Source: Massilia sp. (GTDB lineage Bacteria > Pseudomonadota > Gammaproteobacteria > Burkholderiales > Burkholderiaceae_D). From it: a DNA stretch of 34,705 nucleotides. Positions 33,698 through 34,705 of this stretch are shown piece after piece. A program made the translations under genes and the position numbers. The stretch lies in assembly GCA_025359245.1 (NCBI GenBank), contig JANYGW010000179.1:1-34705 (forward strand), read 5' to 3'. Within the stretch, counting starts at the first letter, position 1; each line of letters opens with the position of its first letter. Below the pieces are notes generated by a model. The model did no database searches and was not told the origin of the DNA. It was given only the letters and a program-made list of their open reading frames with translations.

Positions 33698-34621
33698 ATG
33701 CTCAACGAACGCGAAATCGAAAGCTGCTACCTGGGGCAGTTCATTCCTGTCCACTATCATCACAATATGCTGATGGACCAGAACCGCATGCACGGTTTCA
33801 AGTCAGCCATCAATTACGCGGTCAAGCCGGGCGCCAAGGTGCTCGAACTCGGTGGCGGCACCGGCGTATTGTCGTGGTTTGCGGCGGCCAAGGCGGCCAA
33901 GGTGTATTGCGTCGAGTTCAATCCGGACATGGTGCAGGCGGCGCGCAAGATGCTGTCGATGAACCCGAACGGGCACAAGGTCGAAGTGGTGCACGCCGAC
34001 GCCTTTGAATATTTGCCGCCGGAACCGGTCGACGTTGTCATTTGCGAAATGATCCATGTCGCCATGCTGCGCGAAAAGCAGGTCGAGGTCATGGAGTCGT
34101 TCAAGCGGCGCTACCTGGCGCGCTTCGGCGGGCCGTTGCCGATATTCCTGCCCGAGGCCGTCATCATGGCGGTCCAGCCGATCCAGCAGGATTACGATTT
34201 CGAAGGTTTTTACGCGCCCATCGTGCAGTTCCAGGAAACCACGGTCCATTATCCGGGCACGCTCGAACTGGCGCCGGCAGCGGTGTACAGCATTCTCGAT
34301 TTCAGCCAGCCGACCGACCTGGCCATTGCGTGGCAGGGCCAGTTCCTGGTTGCGAACGCCGGCAGCGTCAACGCGCTGCGCTTCGTGACCAAGAACGTGC
34401 TGGCCGTGGTGCAGGAAGAAAATAGCACCATCGACTGGCTTAACCACTACATGACGCTACCGCTAGTCAACCCGGTGCAGGTCAAGGCCGGCGACGTGAT
34501 CGACGTCAGCTTCGCCTACCGGGCAGGGGCATCGATTGCGGCGCTGGAGGCGGCGATCCGGGTCGAGATGGTGCAGGAAGCGGTCGCACGGACCGATCCG
34601 CGCATCGCCGCGTACGCCTAG
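33698..34621 (+). CDS. Class I SAM-dependent methyltransferase, PRMT-like
   Basis: A 307-residue predicted methyltransferase. Motif I is 'VLELGGGTGVLSWFAA' (48-63), the acidic end of strand 2 is E73 ('VYCVEFNPD'), and 'VVHADAFEYLP' follows. 'VDVVICEMIHVAMLREKQVE' (111-130) is placed like the double-E loop of protein arginine methyltransferases: E117 fits the first Glu, and E126 could be the second. The C-terminal half is beta-rich, also as in PRMTs. The target is unknown. AAAGGAAAA before ATG 33698 fixes the start. A 113-base gap from the ankyrin gene, with GATAAT at 33653-33658, suggests its own promoter. Confidence 0.82.
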   Translation: MLNEREIESCYLGQFIPVHYHHNMLMDQNRMHGFKSAINYAVKPGAKVLELGGGTGVLSWFAAAKAAKVYCVEFNPDMVQAARKMLSMNPNGHKVEVVHADAFEYLPPEPVDVVICEMIHVAMLREKQVEVMESFKRRYLARFGGPLPIFLPEAVIMAVQPIQQDYDFEGFYAPIVQFQETTVHYPGTLELAPAAVYSILDFSQPTDLAIAWQGQFLVANAGSVNALRFVTKNVLAVVQEENSTIDWLNHYMTLPLVNPVQVKAGDVIDVSFAYRAGASIAALEAAIRVEMVQEAVARTDPRIAAYA

Positions 34622-34674
34622 CACGCCGGGTGACGTAAAATACGGGTCTATCACCACCCTGGTGCCAAGATCCT

Positions 34675-34700
34675 CGTCGTCCTCGCGAACGCGGGGACCC
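34675..34700. repeat. Dispersed intergenic hairpin repeat, copy 2
   Basis: Same plan as 25586-25611: an 8-bp hairpin (GTCCTCGC / GCGGGGAC with one G-T pair, loop GAAC) flanked by CGTC and CC. It lies 53 bases after the methyltransferase stop, at the window end. The bases before it (34622-34674) hold a small CACCA/TGGTG hairpin and nothing else I can name. Confidence 0.75.
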
Positions 34701-34705
34701 AGACT

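Noticed and set aside
34651-34663. CACCA/TGGTG hairpin after the methyltransferase gene as a terminator
   Set aside because: Five base pairs with no T-run; insufficient on its own.

Overview
The window looks like a chromosomal segment of a high-GC betaproteobacterium, most likely Oxalobacteraceae (Massilia, Duganella or Telluria type). This rests on family resemblance, not on a search. Supporting signs are the dense G/C-ending codon use, a Burkholderiales-type liv cluster, a DUF4936 protein beside ygfZ, an ygfZ / mltG-tmk-holB-pilZ-tatD arrangement, a PEP-CTERM-like protein, and intergenic hairpin repeats. I see no rRNA, tRNA, CRISPR array, prophage or intact insertion sequence. Thirty-six protein genes are supported; the first is cut by the window edge.

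Layout. (1) 1-4617, + strand: a branched-chain amino-acid-type ABC importer in the order binding protein (partial), livH, livM, livG, livF. The last four genes overlap by ATGA junctions, and a nested inverted repeat separates the binding-protein gene from livH. A DUF488 gene follows. (2) 5319-7406: a bifunctional enoyl-CoA hydratase/3-hydroxyacyl-CoA dehydrogenase with a strong terminator. (3) 7562-8190: a Phd/VapC-type toxin-antitoxin pair. (4) 8210-10302, - strand: nfeD and slipin, a membrane-quality-control pair. (5) 10472-11059: a PEP-CTERM-like exported protein. (6) 11073-14209, - strand: a P-type cation ATPase and a cytochrome b561, with a perfect FNR-type box upstream. (7) 14317-19206, - strand: a small lipoprotein, an S9 dipeptidyl-peptidase-like enzyme, an MHS-family transporter and a stand-alone receiver domain. 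(8) 19482-25581, + strand: a six-gene acyl-CoA degradation operon (thiolase, acyl-CoA dehydrogenase, Dabb protein, SDR, MDR reductase, SDR). (9) 25582-26340: a lower-GC patch with a hairpin repeat and one small exported protein. (10) 26341-28401, - strand: NRDE protein, DUF4936 protein and ygfZ. (11) 28455-34621, + strand: mltG, tmk, holB, pilZ, a GNAT, tatD, an ankyrin-repeat protein and a PRMT-like methyltransferase.

How the parts fit. The clearest regulatory link is an identical 12-base motif, ACGACCGTACTA, in front of both the fadB-like gene and the thiolase operon 14 kb away. The thiolase operon has no enoyl-CoA hydratase, and the fadB-like gene would supply that step, so the two loci probably form one regulon under a TetR-type repressor (inference). 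The ATPase/b561 pair appears to be an oxygen-responsive unit. I found no wholly new multi-gene system. The best leads are the two-locus acyl-CoA regulon with its Dabb/MDR/SDR accessory genes, the FNR-controlled ATPase-b561 pair, and the PRMT-like methyltransferase.
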